NCBI RefSeq assembly: GCF_000718015.1
Contig: NZ_JODY01000003.1
Location: 372,001 to 436,000, forward strand
Reading direction: 5' to 3'
DNA length: 64,000 bases
Source: Streptomyces catenulae
GTDB lineage: Bacteria; Actinomycetota; Actinomycetes; Streptomycetales; Streptomycetaceae
The notes below the pieces were generated by a model, which saw only the letters and a list, made by a program, of their open reading frames with translations, was not told the origin of the DNA and did not search any database. A program made the position numbers and the translations under genes. Shown here one piece after another: positions 62,927 to 64,000 of the stretch. Numbering within the stretch: position 1 is the stretch's first letter; each line of letters opens with the position of its first letter.

Positions 62927-64000
62927 TCAGGGCGCCGTCACCCGGTCCAGACCGAGGCGGAGCGCGACGGGTCCGGCCGGGGCGTGGCCCGGGGTGCGCA
63001 GGGCGGTCAGTTCGGCGTCGGACAGCGCCCGCCGGTAGACGCCGACCTCGTCGAGGGCGCCGGTGAAGTGGGCGCGGTCGTCGAGCCGCGCGCCGAGGCG
63101 GACGCCGAAGGCCGAACCGCGGCTGACCGACCCCGGGGTGTCCGGTGCGGTGGTGGCCGCGGCGGCGTCCACCGTCAGCCGCAACCGGCCGCCGCCGCGG
63201 CGCAGCGCCAGCAGATGCCAGCGACCGTCGTGGTACGCGCCCGCCGTCGACAGTGTGGTGGTGACCGGCGGCGCGGCGCCCGCCACGGTGGTCACCGTCG
63301 CCGTGATCCGGCCGCGCGCCGGGTCGCCGACCAGGGTGACCTGCGGGGAGCTGCCGCCCGAGCCGCCCAGCCAGAGCATCGGCTGCTCCCCGCCGGTCGC
63401 GTCGTAGCGGAACCACAGGGCGCAGGTGAACGGCGCCTCGCCCAGCGGGAGCGAGGCGCGGAAGGGGACGTCGACGGCGTCGTCGGTGCCGTCGAAGGCC
63501 AGTGCCCGGCCGAGGACGCCGGAGGTGGTGCGGGCTCCGCCGAGGACGGTGGCCGGGCGGGCGCCGGGTGCGCCGTCCGGGGTGGTGGGGTCGGGGCCGC
63601 GGCGCGGGCCGAGCCAGGCGTCGGTGAAGCGGGCGAACCGCATCTCGTCCCGGGCGTCGGCGGCGCCCGCCTCGTAGAAGAGTCCGGTGACGCCGGGGGA
63701 GACGGGGACCAGGTCGGAGTAGCCGGACCAGTCGCCGGTGACGCGGGCGCCCCGGTCGGCCGCCTCCCAGGTGCGGCCCTCGTCGTACGAGGAGTGGAGC
63801 GTCATGGCGCGGCGGCGGTCCGGGTCGGCGGGGGCGGCGAGGAGGGTGCGGCTGCCGCCCCCGGCGGTGGGCAGCCGCAGCACCGACGCCTGCACCATCG
63901 GCGCGAGGAAGCCGGGCAGGGTGCGGAACGGGTGGGTGAAGGACGCGCCGCCGTCGTCGCTGACCGCCGCGGTGCGGTTGCCGAGGTCGGTGCCGTCCTG
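62927..64000 (-). CDS. Exo-alpha-sialidase, C-terminal part with LamG-like domain (partial)
   Basis: The 5' end lies beyond the right edge; 357 residues are visible. The first 100 visible residues belong to a six-bladed sialidase propeller: two Asp-boxes are present, VSDDGGASF and SSYDEGRTW, and GDWSGYSDLVPVSPGVTGLFYE supplies the conserved Tyr/Glu region of GH33. Residues about 150-330 form a concanavalin-like LamG domain (ALAFDGTDDAVDVPF, CALWFRYDATGG, FTGALDEVGVYRRALSDAEL) that probably binds glycans. Presumably secreted, but the N-terminus is not visible. Confidence 0.88.
   Translation of the reverse strand, partial: QDGTDLGNRTAAVSDDGGASFTHPFRTLPGFLAPMVQASVLRLPTAGGGSRTLLAAPADPDRRRAMTLHSSYDEGRTWEAADRGARVTGDWSGYSDLVPVSPGVTGLFYEAGAADARDEMRFARFTDAWLGPRRGPDPTTPDGAPGARPATVLGGARTTSGVLGRALAFDGTDDAVDVPFRASLPLGEAPFTCALWFRYDATGGEQPMLWLGGSGGSSPQVTLVGDPARGRITATVTTVAGAAPPVTTTLSTAGAYHDGRWHLLALRRGGGRLRLTVDAAAATTAPDTPGSVSRGSAFGVRLGARLDDRAHFTGALDEVGVYRRALSDAELTALRTPGHAPAGPVALRLGLDRVTAP

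Overview
The window is high-GC actinobacterial chromosome. Codon use, GTG/TTG starts, GGAGG-type ribosome binding sites and the families present (DUF6204, DUF6286, DUF2637, iron box, ECF sigma) fit Streptomyces or a close relative. I found no tRNA, rRNA, CRISPR array, insertion sequence or phage module. All calls come from reading translations and motifs by eye; no database search was run.

Positions 1-25171 form a type VII (ESX) secretion neighbourhood. On the minus strand a giant gene runs from a TTG at 16146 to 2891. It encodes a T7SS-signal N-terminus, a hydrophobic segment, a long Pro/Gly/His linker, three tandem units each carrying an apparently complete R / STS / QxE ADP-ribosyltransferase domain, a beta-rich region and a glycine-rich hydrophobic C-terminus. 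One missing base at about 9584-9588 splits it into two frames; restoring it gives 4418 codons. It is followed with an ATGA overlap by a beta-helix/AAA+ ATPase (237-2894) and then by the start of a membrane protein running off the left edge (1-190). Divergently, on the plus strand, lie an EspC-like acidic protein and two paralogous 103-residue Esx-like proteins without a WXG motif. A strong bidirectional terminator separates them from a minus-strand run: ECF sigma factor, an unknown membrane protein (ATGA overlap) and a single-chain three-ATPase EccC.

Positions 25650-37274 hold an iron-box-controlled DUF2470 gene, a peptide-degradation run (DppA-type M55, M20, S9 and secreted CocE/X-Pro-type hydrolases), a CoA transferase, a GNAT enzyme, DUF6204, a quinone-type oxidoreductase and a VOC protein. 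Positions 37375-49142 carry a methyltransferase, a PAP2/lipid-kinase fusion, a GNAT, a degenerate aminotransferase beside a NAPE-PLD-like metallo-hydrolase, a DedA protein coupled to a second metallo-hydrolase, a membrane phosphodiesterase, an amino acid permease and a pterin dehydratase.

Positions 49153-64000 carry YihY, DUF6286, a GH114-type lipoprotein, photolyase, DUF1266, a His-rich methyltransferase, small membrane proteins, aldo/keto reductase, a long-chain acyl-CoA ligase, a LysR regulator divergent from an SBF-like transporter, and the 3' part of a sialidase with a LamG-like domain. Apart from the secretion block and the peptidase run, these look like ordinary chromosomal genes with little operon logic.
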